From JAJUJL01 sp041736465 (GTDB lineage: Bacteria > Chloroflexota > Anaerolineae > Anaerolineales > UBA4823), in assembly GCA_041736465.1 (NCBI GenBank), contig JBGSTO010000531.1:1-11109 (forward strand): 11,109 nt of DNA, written 5' to 3'. The notes below the pieces were generated by a model, which was not told the origin of the DNA, did no database searches, and was given only the letters and a program-made list of their open reading frames with translations. Positions 1 through 6,602 of the stretch are shown piece after piece. The stretch's first letter is position 1, and every line of letters starts with the position of its first letter. A program made the position numbers and the translations under genes.

Positions 1-1
1 C

Positions 2-154
2 CCGGCGATGCTGCAAGAACAGGTGCGCAAAACGCCGCTTGGCCGTCTGGCAGACGCCGAAGACGTGGCGGCGGCGGTCTACGCCCTGGCAACGGCGCTT
101 ACATTCACTACCGGCGCGGTGATCCCGGTTGACGGCGGCAGGCCGCTGTTTTAG
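2..154 (+). CDS. C-terminal end of a short-chain dehydrogenase/reductase (partial)
   Basis: The window opens inside a gene whose last 50 codons can be read before the TAG at 152-154. The peptide contains TPLGRLADAEDVAAAVYAL, then a TTGAVIPVDGG motif and ends RPLF. This is the usual C-terminus of classical SDR (FabG-like) oxidoreductases, where P-x-G-R-x-x-x-x-E-D-V-A is followed by the F-x-T-G-x-x-x-x-V-D-G-G segment that closes over the cofactor and substrate pocket. The catalytic Ser-Tyr-Lys part lies outside the window. The gene ends 15 bp before the lactonase gene, so it probably belongs to the same transcription unit and may supply the NAD(P)-dependent oxidation that makes the lactone. 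The substrate is unknown. Family assignment is firm; role is inferred from neighbours. Confidence 0.85.
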   Translation, partial: PAMLQEQVRKTPLGRLADAEDVAAAVYALATALTFTTGAVIPVDGGRPLF

Positions 155-169
155 CACAGGAACAGGCAG

Positions 170-1093
170 ATGACCTTTCGTTTGCATGCCTTTCATCCTG
201 CATTCTGGGAGCTGGTCGAGCCACAGGCGCAGTTAGAACACCTGGCGAACGGCTTTCAGTTCCTGGAAGGGCCGGTATGGCATGCCGGAAAGCAGGCCTT
301 AGTATTCAGCGACATCATCGGCGACAGGCTTTACCAATGGGATGCACGCAGCGGCGTGCAGGTGCTGCGCCAGCCCAGCCGTATGGCGAACGGCAACACC
401 ATCGACCTGCAAGGCTGCCTGCTGACCTGCGAACACGCTGCCAGCCGGGTCAGCCGGGTTGGCAAAGATCACCAGTACCAGGTGCTGGCGGCGCAGTACC
501 AGGGCAAGGCGTTGAACAGCCCTAACGACATCGTTGTAAAGCGCGATGGCAGCATCTACTTCACCGATCCCAACTACGGGCGGCGCGAACGGGTGGGTGT
601 GCCCAGGGCGCAGGAGCTGCCCTTCCAGGGCGTCTACCGCCTGCAGCCTGAAAGCGGCGAGCTGACTCTGCTGGCGGATGATTTCGAGAATCCCAACGGC
701 TTGTGCTTCGATCTCTCCGAAGAGCGCCTGTTTGTCAATGACTCGCCGCGCGGCCACATCCGGGTGTTTTCGCTGAAATCTGACGGCAGCCTGGAAGGCG
801 GGCAGGTGTGGGCTGAAGTACGCGGCACAGGCCCCGGCGTGCCGGATGGCATGAAGATCGACGCCGCCGGAAACCTGTACTGCTGCGGGGCAGGCGGTGT
901 GCATATCTTCGATCTGAATGCTGTCCCGCTGGGGCTGATCGGCATGCCCGAGCAGACCGCCAACTTCGTGTGGGGCGACCCCGACCTGCGCAGCCTGTAC
1001 CTGACCGCCTCCACCGGGCTGTACCGCCTGCGCGTGCGCCAGGCCGGATACCTGCCCTACCAGGCGGCTTTCGATTGGCTTGAAATGCAATAA
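170..1093 (+). CDS. SMP-30/gluconolactonase/LRE family sugar lactonase
   Basis: This 307-residue protein belongs to the SMP-30/gluconolactonase/LRE-like six-bladed beta-propeller family, whose members hydrolyse sugar lactones to aldonic acids using one divalent metal. Visible hallmarks are the EGPVW motif with the likely metal ligand Glu33, SPND with Asn119, YFTDPNYG (130-137), NPNG with Asn176, and PDGMKID with Asp226. Glu33, Asn176 and Asp226 correspond to the metal-binding Glu, Asn and Asp of the family. Length is normal and there is no signal peptide, so it is probably cytoplasmic. The ATG follows an AGGAACAGG-like ribosome site and lies 15 bp after the preceding SDR stop. An SDR then a lactonase is a common order in oxidative sugar pathways, so hydrolysis of a sugar or deoxysugar lactone is the best guess. 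Exact substrate is not determinable. Confidence 0.88.
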   Translation: MTFRLHAFHPAFWELVEPQAQLEHLANGFQFLEGPVWHAGKQALVFSDIIGDRLYQWDARSGVQVLRQPSRMANGNTIDLQGCLLTCEHAASRVSRVGKDHQYQVLAAQYQGKALNSPNDIVVKRDGSIYFTDPNYGRRERVGVPRAQELPFQGVYRLQPESGELTLLADDFENPNGLCFDLSEERLFVNDSPRGHIRVFSLKSDGSLEGGQVWAEVRGTGPGVPDGMKIDAAGNLYCCGAGGVHIFDLNAVPLGLIGMPEQTANFVWGDPDLRSLYLTASTGLYRLRVRQAGYLPYQAAFDWLEMQ

Positions 1094-1108
1094 CAAAAAT
1101 TTTTTCAC

Positions 1109-1132
1109 ATCTCCGAAAACCTTTTCGGAGAT
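1109..1132. promoter_or_regulatory. 24-bp perfect palindrome with 11-bp arms, possible operator or mRNA hairpin
   Basis: The arms are ATCTCCGAAAA (1109-1119) and TTTTCGGAGAT (1122-1132), separated only by CC, and match perfectly. It lies in the 54-bp gap between the lactonase stop and the dehydrogenase start, just upstream of a GGGAG ribosome site (1136-1140). The two-base spacer favours a DNA operator for a dimeric regulator. As RNA it could still form a hairpin with a wider loop. It is not followed by a T-run, so it does not look like a terminator. No regulator gene is in the window to match it. Confidence 0.6.
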
Positions 1133-1147
1133 CTTGGGAGCGAGTGC

Positions 1148-2221
1148 ATGGCAGAAAATGAGGTTCTGGTTCGACACGATATTTTGGAAGCCTTCCTTGC
1201 AAAGATGTTCCTGGCAGCCGGTTTGCAGTCTGAGGATGCCCGCTATCACGCCCAGGCCCTGGTGCTTTCGAACCTGTGGGGTATCGACTCGCACGGGACG
1301 CTGCGCGCTCCGATCTACCTGAAGCGCCTGCGCAGCCGGGCGATCAACCCTCGGCCTGAGCTGCGCCTGCTGCGCGGCGGGCTTGGGTTGGAAGTGCTGG
1401 ACGGCGACGACGGCTCCGGCTTCATCGTGGGGCGGGATGCCATGCGCCGGGCGATTGCACTGGCGGAGCAGTACAACATCGGTATGGTCAGTGTGGTGCG
1501 CAGCAACCACTTCGGCGCGGCGGCGCTGTATGCCCGCCTGGCAGCCGAGCGCGGCATGCTGGGCATCGCCATGACCAGCGTAGGTCCGAACATCGTTGCT
1601 CCTGGCGGCAAACAGCCAATCATTGGCAACAACCCGATCGCCATCGCCATCCCAAGCTATCTGGAATTCCCCTTTTGCCTGGATATGTCGCTTTCGGCGG
1701 TTGCGGGAGGTAAGCTGCTGCTGGCTAGCAAGAAGGGCGAAAAGATCCCCCTGGACTGGGCAACCGACCGGGAGGGGCATCCCACAGACGATCCGGATAA
1801 GGCTTTTGCCGGTTTTCTGCTGCCAATGGGCGGCTTCAAAGGACTCGGGCTGGCCTATGTGGTCGAGATCCTGTGCGGGGTGATTGCCGGCGGCGCCTTT
1901 GGTGAGGGCATCCTGAGTATGTACAAGCGCCCGGACGAGCCCAGCCAGACCGGTCACACCATGATCGCGGTCAACCTGGATGCCATCATCGACCGTGCGG
2001 AAATGGCGGCGCGTATGGCAGCCTACTACCAGCGCATCAAGCAGTCCCCCACCTGGGATCCGCAGGGCGAGATGTTCCTGCCCGGCGAGCTGGAGCACCG
2101 CAAGGCTCAGCAGCGCCGGCAAAACGGCGTACCCCTGCCTGCCAATCTATATCAGGAGCTGCTGGATCTGGCAGCCGAGATGGGAGTCGGGCAGCCTCTG
2201 CCCATGCTGCAAACCGTATAA
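1148..2221 (+). CDS. Type-2 malate/L-lactate dehydrogenase family oxidoreductase
   Basis: This 357-residue protein belongs to the Ldh_2 family (malate/L-lactate/ureidoglycolate dehydrogenases and 2,3-diketo-L-gulonate reductase), unrelated in fold to classical LDH. These enzymes interconvert 2-hydroxy and 2-keto acids with NAD(P). Seen in the sequence: the GIDSHG motif with likely catalytic His49, R53, SNHFG (119-123), the cofactor-region GNNPIAIAIP (160-169), the DMSLSAVAGGK segment (179-189), and LPMGGFKGLGLAYVVEIL (225-242). The C-terminal part with LPGE is also typical, so the gene looks complete and in frame. The ATG at 1148 has a GGGAG site 7 nt upstream. In this cluster it most likely reduces or oxidises a sugar-acid intermediate. 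Members of the family differ widely in substrate, so a specific name is not justified. Confidence 0.88.
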   Translation: MAENEVLVRHDILEAFLAKMFLAAGLQSEDARYHAQALVLSNLWGIDSHGTLRAPIYLKRLRSRAINPRPELRLLRGGLGLEVLDGDDGSGFIVGRDAMRRAIALAEQYNIGMVSVVRSNHFGAAALYARLAAERGMLGIAMTSVGPNIVAPGGKQPIIGNNPIAIAIPSYLEFPFCLDMSLSAVAGGKLLLASKKGEKIPLDWATDREGHPTDDPDKAFAGFLLPMGGFKGLGLAYVVEILCGVIAGGAFGEGILSMYKRPDEPSQTGHTMIAVNLDAIIDRAEMAARMAAYYQRIKQSPTWDPQGEMFLPGELEHRKAQQRRQNGVPLPANLYQELLDLAAEMGVGQPLPMLQTV

Positions 2222-2231
2222 AGTCATTCAT

Positions 2232-2309
2232 GTCATTCTGAGAGCCAACTCTGCGGGTTGGTAAGCGAAGGACCTGGATTCTCCGATCGCTCAGCTCTCT
2301 TAGAATGAC
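2232..2309. repeat. Palindromic dispersed-repeat-like element with potential three-way fold
   Basis: This 78-bp element fills most of the gap between the dehydrogenase and the creatininase-like gene. Its ends GTCATTCT (2232-2239) and AGAATGAC (2302-2309) are perfect inverted repeats. Allowing one G-T pair, the outer stem extends to 13 bp (2232-2244 with 2297-2309). Inside lie two smaller stems: CCAAC/GTTGG (2245-2249 with 2257-2261) and AGCGA/TCGCT (2264-2268 with 2287-2291). The end sequence and the inner AGCGAAGGA...GATTCTCCGATCGCTCAG text resemble the short GTCATTCTGAG...CTCAGAATGAC repeats that I recall as scattered between genes in many environmental bacterial genomes. Only one copy lies in this window, so repetition itself is inferred from memory, not seen. 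Confidence 0.6.
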
Positions 2310-2332
2310 CAATCAAAACAAGGAGACGAATT

Positions 2333-3145
2333 ATGAAAGAGCGAGAGTTTCTATGGTGGCACGAATTACCGGCTCCAGAAGTGATCCGTTGGGCTAAAGA
2401 GGAGTGTGACGTTGCCTTGCTCCCCATCGGCGCCATCGAACAGCACGGGGCGCATGCCCCGGTGGGCGTGGATGCCTTCAATGCCATGCGCATGGCAGAG
2501 CTGATCGCCAAAAAGAGCGGCGTGATGCTCATCCCCTGCCCGATGTACGGCTCACACCCTTACCATCACTGGCACATGCCGGGCACCATCCCGCTGGGCT
2601 ATGACACCCACATCGCCCTGCTGGTGGACATCATTCGCGGCGCAGCCGAATCCGGCTATAACAAGTTCATCATCCTCTCGGCGCATGGGCAGGTTTCTAC
2701 CACCCTGGTTGCGGTGCACAAGCTGGGGCTGGAGGGTCATTTCACCCTCTCGCTGCACTGGTATGACTTCCTGCGCGATAACCGTGAGGTGCTGGAGGAT
2801 TACATGTGGCACGCCGACGAAGCCGAGACTGCGGTGGGCCTGTACCTGTACCCCGAATACATCGATATGAGCAAGGCCGAGGCCGGCGGTGGGCAGGCTT
2901 TGATCGACCGCAAATTCATCATCGCTCCCGGAATGACCCCCCGCCCCGGGATGATGTATCACTTCGAAGGCACCTTTGCCCGCCCGGAGTACAAAGAGCT
3001 GGAAAACGGCGTCATCGGCGATCCGACCAAAGCCACGCGTGAGAAGGGTGAGAAGCTGGTGACGCGTGTGGTGGACTACGTGAGCGAGCTGGTCGCCGAC
3101 ATCATGCAGCGCTATCCGGTCGGCGTGAAACCGCCGGTGAAATAG
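2333..3145 (+). CDS. Creatininase-family metal-dependent hydrolase
   Basis: The 270-residue product has the creatininase-family fold signature: PIGAIEQHGAH (31-41) followed by D47, giving likely metal ligands Glu36, His38 and Asp47. SAHGQ (116-120) stands where most members have NGHGGN, with His118 kept. HADEAET (160-166) matches the usual HAGExET segment with Glu163/Glu165. Family members cleave amide or ring bonds (creatinine, formamides). One described member, the 3-dehydro-scyllo-inosose hydrolase of Thermotoga inositol catabolism, opens a carbocyclic diketone. The sugar-catabolic neighbours make a ring-opening role on a keto-sugar or keto-cyclitol plausible, but the usual inositol dehydrogenase partners are not in the window. 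The start has a strong AAGGAGA site just upstream. The SDR that follows starts 16 bp after the stop, so the two are co-transcribed. Family is firm; substrate is unknown. Confidence 0.85.
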   Translation: MKEREFLWWHELPAPEVIRWAKEECDVALLPIGAIEQHGAHAPVGVDAFNAMRMAELIAKKSGVMLIPCPMYGSHPYHHWHMPGTIPLGYDTHIALLVDIIRGAAESGYNKFIILSAHGQVSTTLVAVHKLGLEGHFTLSLHWYDFLRDNREVLEDYMWHADEAETAVGLYLYPEYIDMSKAEAGGGQALIDRKFIIAPGMTPRPGMMYHFEGTFARPEYKELENGVIGDPTKATREKGEKLVTRVVDYVSELVADIMQRYPVGVKPPVK

Positions 3146-3152
3146 GATGATT

Positions 3153-3157
3153 GGAGG
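3153..3157 (+). promoter_or_regulatory. GGAGG ribosome-binding site that sets the SDR start at 3162
   Basis: An in-frame ATG exists at 3147, but GGAGG lies between it and the ATG at 3162, with a 4-nt spacer to the latter. The SDR fold also begins naturally with MKLASKVAIVTG, so translation most likely starts at 3162. Confidence 0.75.
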
Positions 3158-3161
3158 CACT

Positions 3162-3950
3162 ATGAAGCTGGCCAGCAAAGTCGCCATCGTAACCGGCGCT
3201 ACCAAGGGCATCGGCGTGGCTGTTGCTCAGGAGTTTGCCAAAGAAGGCGCCAAAGTAGTCCTTACCGGGCGCAGCGCCGAGCTGGGAGAAGCGGTTGCTC
3301 AAGGAATCCGCGACCAGGGCAGCCAGGCTCTGTTCGTGAGGTGCGACGTCAGCAAGAAAGCAGAAGTCGACGAGCTGGTGCGCCGCACGGTGGCGCACTT
3401 CGGCACCATCGACATCGTGGTAAACAACGCCGGGGTGAACCACAGCGCCGACTTTTTCGATATCACCGAAGAGGACTGGGACTGGGTGATGGGCGTGGAT
3501 CTGAAAGGCACCTTCCTGCTCAGCCAGGCGGCGGCGCGGGTGATGGTGGCGCAGAACAAGCCCGGTGTGATCGTCAACGTGTCTTCGGTGATGGCAGTTC
3601 TGGCGCTGGCAGACCAGATTCCCTACTGCGCCGCCAAGGGCGGCGTCAACCAGCTCACCAAGGCTATGGCGCTGTCGCTGATCGACAAAGGCATCCGCGT
3701 GAACTGCTGCGCTCCCGGCCCGGTGATGACCGAGCTGATGGAGCGGGTGGTGAACAATGAAGCCAAGCATGCTAAGTTGATGGAGCGCCTGCCAATCGGC
3801 TACATCGCCTCGTGCCAGGAAATCGCCCGCACCATCCTTTTCCTGGCAAGCGAGGACTCGAGCTACTTCATCGGGCAAACCATCTACCCGGACGGAGGGC
3901 GCATGATCCAGGCTTTCCCGCGCACGATGGAAAAAGGCGCCGCCGGTTAG
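3162..3950 (+). CDS. Short-chain dehydrogenase/reductase (FabG-like)
   Basis: This 262-residue protein is a complete classical SDR, an NAD(P)-dependent oxidoreductase acting on a hydroxyl/keto group, presumably in the cytoplasm. It shows the dinucleotide-binding TGATKGIG (11-18), CDV (61-63), NNAG (88-91), the catalytic Ser142 in NVSS, Tyr155 and Lys159 in YCAAK, the PGPV segment, and a C-terminal YPDGGR. The fourth member of the classical catalytic tetrad, an Asn in V-N-L-K-G, is Asp113 here (VDLKGTF), a substitution found in other SDRs. Cofactor preference cannot be fixed, although Arg37 after strand beta-2 hints at NADP. It follows the creatininase-like gene by 16 bp and precedes the isomerase-like gene by 17 bp, so it acts in the same pathway, probably on a sugar or sugar-acid intermediate. 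Confidence 0.88.
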   Translation: MKLASKVAIVTGATKGIGVAVAQEFAKEGAKVVLTGRSAELGEAVAQGIRDQGSQALFVRCDVSKKAEVDELVRRTVAHFGTIDIVVNNAGVNHSADFFDITEEDWDWVMGVDLKGTFLLSQAAARVMVAQNKPGVIVNVSSVMAVLALADQIPYCAAKGGVNQLTKAMALSLIDKGIRVNCCAPGPVMTELMERVVNNEAKHAKLMERLPIGYIASCQEIARTILFLASEDSSYFIGQTIYPDGGRMIQAFPRTMEKGAAG

Positions 3951-3967
3951 GCTAAAGGAGCATACCG

Positions 3968-5389
3968 ATGAGCTATCCCCAGGTTGGTCTGATCACCTTT
4001 GGCGATGCGCGCCAGCACGAATGGAACAAAGTCTTCGGCCCGCTGACCATACCGCGCCACGCCCAGGCAGTTGAGTACCTGCGTAGCTTGCCGGTCAAGC
4101 TGCACGCCAGTCCGGAGGTGGCGCGCCAGAAAGACGAGATCGACGCTCAGGTCGATCAGCTCAAGCAGGTGGGGGTGGAGGTGCTCATCGCCCACACCCC
4201 TTGCTGGACTTCACCCAACCTGGTGGTGCGCGGCGTGCAGCGCCTGGGGCTGCCTACCATCCTGCTCTCGAATAAAAGCCCGGCAACCCACGGGCTGGTG
4301 GGCTTTCTGGGCGCAGCTGGCGCACTGGATCAGATCGGCTACCGCTTCTGGCGCGTGCGCCAGGACTTCGAGAACACCGAAGCGCTTGCCGGGCAGCTGC
4401 TGCCGGTCATCCGCGCTGCCACCGCAGTAAAGCGCCTTCACGGGCGGGTGTTCGGGCTGTTTGGTGGGCGCTCGTTGGGCATCGACACCGGCACCTTCGA
4501 TCCCATGCAGTGGCGCGCCATGTTCGGTATCGACGTGGAGCACATCGACCAGCTCGAGATCATCCGCCAGGCCGAGCGCATCCCCGACGAGCAGGCTCAA
4601 CCAATGGTTGCCTGGCTGTCGCACAATACCGCGCGCGTCGATCTGGGGCAGGGTGGGCTGACGGCGGAAAAACTGGCCTTCCAGTCAAAATGCTACCTGG
4701 CGACACGCCAGATCATCGCCGAAAAAGGGCTGGACTTCGTCGCCATCCAGTGCATGCCCGACCTGACCAACCACTTCGTACCGCAGTGCATCTCGGCTGC
4801 CCTGCTGCCAGGGCCTTACGATGCCAGCGGCCCCAAAGAACCGGTCGCAATGGCCTGCGAAGCGGATGGGGACGGCGCTCTGACCATGGAAATGCTCAAG
4901 CTGGTTTCCGGCGGTAAGCCGGTGCTGTTCGGCGACCTGAGCTACATCAACGAGGAACGCGGCATCCTGTACCTGCCCAACTGCGGCGCCATGTGCAGCT
5001 GGTACGCTGCCCGCTCGGATGACCCGGCAGAAAACTTGCGCCGCGTTGAGCTGCGTCCGGCGATTCGCCCCGGCGGCGGGGCGATCACCTACTTCACTGC
5101 AGCCCCCGGCCCGCTGACCCTGGCGCGGCTGTTCCGCAAATCCGGGCGCTACCAGATGGCGATCCTACCAGGCGAGGCAGTCACCTTGCCGGATGAAGAG
5201 CTGCAGGATTTCGTGCGGGCACGCGGCGCCCACCAGCTGCCCACCGCCTTCGTGCAGATCAGCGCTGCCGCGGATCAGGTCGTGCAGGCATTCGGCTCCA
5301 ACCACATCTCTGGCGTCGCCGGCAGCTACCGGGACGAGCTGCTACGTCTGTGCGAGATGCTGGATATCGAAGCGCTGCTGCTGGAATGA
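3968..5389 (+). CDS. L-fucose/L-arabinose isomerase-family protein
   Basis: The 473-residue product resembles the family of L-fucose isomerase and its many uncharacterised shorter relatives, which are Mn-dependent aldose-ketose isomerases. Three candidate metal ligands fall in recognisable places: Glu298 in ACEADGDGALTMEML, Asp323 in LFGDLSY, and His446 in GSNHISGV near the C-terminus. These parallel the Glu, Asp and His of E. coli FucI. It is shorter than E. coli FucI (about 590 residues) but normal for the wider group. An AAAGGAG site precedes the ATG. It is followed after 10 bp by the URO-D-like gene. Isomerisation of a free sugar or related compound is the family expectation, yet in a pathway with lactonase and aldolase its real substrate is unclear, and it could act on a modified sugar. 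Confidence 0.75.
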   Translation: MSYPQVGLITFGDARQHEWNKVFGPLTIPRHAQAVEYLRSLPVKLHASPEVARQKDEIDAQVDQLKQVGVEVLIAHTPCWTSPNLVVRGVQRLGLPTILLSNKSPATHGLVGFLGAAGALDQIGYRFWRVRQDFENTEALAGQLLPVIRAATAVKRLHGRVFGLFGGRSLGIDTGTFDPMQWRAMFGIDVEHIDQLEIIRQAERIPDEQAQPMVAWLSHNTARVDLGQGGLTAEKLAFQSKCYLATRQIIAEKGLDFVAIQCMPDLTNHFVPQCISAALLPGPYDASGPKEPVAMACEADGDGALTMEMLKLVSGGKPVLFGDLSYINEERGILYLPNCGAMCSWYAARSDDPAENLRRVELRPAIRPGGGAITYFTAAPGPLTLARLFRKSGRYQMAILPGEAVTLPDEELQDFVRARGAHQLPTAFVQISAAADQVVQAFGSNHISGVAGSYRDELLRLCEMLDIEALLLE

Positions 5390-5399
5390 GACTTCCTTC

Positions 5400-6548
5400 A
5401 TGAACCGCCGTGAAATCTTCCATGCAACGCTGGCGCATCGGCAGTCGGGACGTGTGCTGGTTGATTTTGGCAAGCACATCGGCTCCTTCCACCATCGCGC
5501 CTATAAGCTGCTGCTCGACAGCCTGAACGACGCCCAGCTTCCGCAGGAAGTTCACATCCTGGATCGCATGGCGCAGAACGTGGTGCTGCCGGAAGCAGTC
5601 TGCCGCCGCCTGGGTATCGACTTTCGCTGGCTGATACCGCGCTGGGTAGGTGTGAGAGATATGGAGGTCAACGGTGCGCCCGGCTATATGGATATGTGGC
5701 ACACGCCGCACCAGTACACCGACGTGGGCGATTACTATGCCATTGCCGGTCAGCCGCTGGGTTCTCCCGAGCTGAGCCTGCACGATCTGCGGGCATTCGA
5801 TTGGCCCGCGCCGGAGCAGCCCGCCATGTTTGCCGGGCTGGCAGAGCAAGCGCGCGCCTGGCTGGAAAGCAGCGACTACATCGTTGGCGCCGACGGGATC
5901 AAGGTGGGCATCTTGCAAACCGCCTCGCAGCTGCGCGGCTACGACAAGCTGTTCATGGATTTCGCCCTCAATCCCGCTCTGGCGCATGCCCTGCTGGACA
6001 GGCTCTCGGAAGTGATCAATGCCATGTACGCCCAGTATATGCAGGCGGTGGGTGCGTATGTCCAGGTGGCGGTGATCACCGACGACCAGGGCACGCAGAA
6101 ATCGCTGATGGTTTCACCGGCGATGTTTCGCCAGTTCATCAAGCCGCGCCTGCAGTCCCAGGTGCAAACCATCAAGCAGCACGCCCCGCACGTTAAAGTG
6201 CTGATGCACTGCGACGGCGCTATCCTGCCGATCGTCGAAGACCTGATCGATATCGGTGTGGACATTCTCAACCCGATCCAGACCGTGGTGAAAGGCTTCG
6301 AAAATACGCACGCCTTGAAAGCGCGCTTTGGCGAGCGCATTTGCTTCCACGGCGCGATCGACGTGCAGCAGGTGCTGCCCAACGCCACACCGGAGCAGGT
6401 GCGCCAGGAAGTGCAGCGCCGCACCGCCGATCTGGGACAAAACGGCGGCTACATCCTGGCGCCCTGCCACAATATCGCTGCCGATATCCCAGTCGAAAAT
6501 GTGCTCGCCCTGTTCGAGGCAGCCAAAGAAAGCAATCTTGATCGCTAA
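5400..6548 (+). CDS. Uroporphyrinogen-decarboxylase-like (URO-D superfamily) protein
   Basis: The product (382 residues) belongs to the URO-D superfamily, which holds haem-biosynthetic decarboxylases and zinc-dependent methyltransferases (MtaA/MtbA type), plus a large uncharacterised group. It begins MNRREIF, typical of this group. The reading frame is open further upstream, to 5193, but that part overlaps the preceding gene and reads as low-quality out-of-frame text, so ATG 5400 is chosen. Key segments are LMHCDGAILPIVEDLIDIG with ILNPIQ shortly after, FHGAIDVQQVLP, and GYILAPCHNI near the C-terminus. In zinc methyltransferases the first site reads His-x-Cys; here the aligned text is His-Cys-Asp, so the metal set may differ. 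No good ribosome site is seen, and the start lies 10 bp after the isomerase-like stop, which suggests coupled translation. A role in haem synthesis is unlikely in this setting; the function is unknown. Confidence 0.8.
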   Translation: MNRREIFHATLAHRQSGRVLVDFGKHIGSFHHRAYKLLLDSLNDAQLPQEVHILDRMAQNVVLPEAVCRRLGIDFRWLIPRWVGVRDMEVNGAPGYMDMWHTPHQYTDVGDYYAIAGQPLGSPELSLHDLRAFDWPAPEQPAMFAGLAEQARAWLESSDYIVGADGIKVGILQTASQLRGYDKLFMDFALNPALAHALLDRLSEVINAMYAQYMQAVGAYVQVAVITDDQGTQKSLMVSPAMFRQFIKPRLQSQVQTIKQHAPHVKVLMHCDGAILPIVEDLIDIGVDILNPIQTVVKGFENTHALKARFGERICFHGAIDVQQVLPNATPEQVRQEVQRRTADLGQNGGYILAPCHNIAADIPVENVLALFEAAKESNLDR

Positions 6549-6562
6549 TTTCTAGAGGATTT

Positions 6563-6592
6563 GACGAGCGGGAAACCGGTCGTTAATTTTTT
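6563..6592 (+). terminator. Intra-operon hairpin with GAAA loop and T-run, possible attenuator
   Basis: The stem pairs GACGAGCGG (6563-6571) with CCGGTCGTT (6576-6584) around a GAAA loop. There is one G-G mismatch at 6568/6579 and one terminal G-T pair. It is followed by AATTTTTT (6585-6592) and at once by the GGAGG of the cupin gene. It resembles a rho-independent terminator of moderate strength placed inside the cluster, which would lower expression of the last two genes. The mismatch makes efficiency uncertain. Confidence 0.55.
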
Positions 6593-6597
6593 GGAGG
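6593..6597 (+). promoter_or_regulatory. GGAGG ribosome-binding site that sets the cupin start at 6603
   Basis: A TTG at 6561 is in frame and would add 14 residues, but those codons run through the hairpin at 6563-6584. GGAGG sits 5 nt before the ATG at 6603, so the shorter form is chosen. Confidence 0.75.
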
Positions 6598-6602
6598 ATA
6601 TA

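Noticed and set aside
299..2122. Open frame of 607 codons on the - strand across the lactonase and dehydrogenase genes
   Set aside because: It runs antisense to two genes with clear family motifs, crosses the gap between them, and its product shows no recognisable domain. Long antisense frames are common in GC-rich genes.
2333..3145. Naming the creatininase-like gene iolN
   Set aside because: The idea fits the pathway type, but IolG and IolM-like dehydrogenases are absent from the window and I cannot run an alignment to confirm orthology.
3102..3878. Open frame of 258 codons on the - strand over the second SDR
   Set aside because: Antisense shadow of a complete SDR with all catalytic residues; the product is rich in His, Gln and Ala without a domain.
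5193..5399. N-terminal extension of the URO-D-like protein
   Set aside because: It would overlap the isomerase-like gene by nearly 200 bp and reads as Cys, Ser and Arg-rich out-of-frame text; the family begins at the ATG at 5400.
5259..5987. Open frame of 242 codons on the - strand over the isomerase-like and URO-D-like genes
   Set aside because: Antisense to two supported genes and has no motif or ribosome site of its own.
5400..6548. HemE, the haem-biosynthetic uroporphyrinogen decarboxylase
   Set aside because: The protein has the longer form and the His/Cys site of the methyltransferase-like branch, and no haem genes lie nearby.
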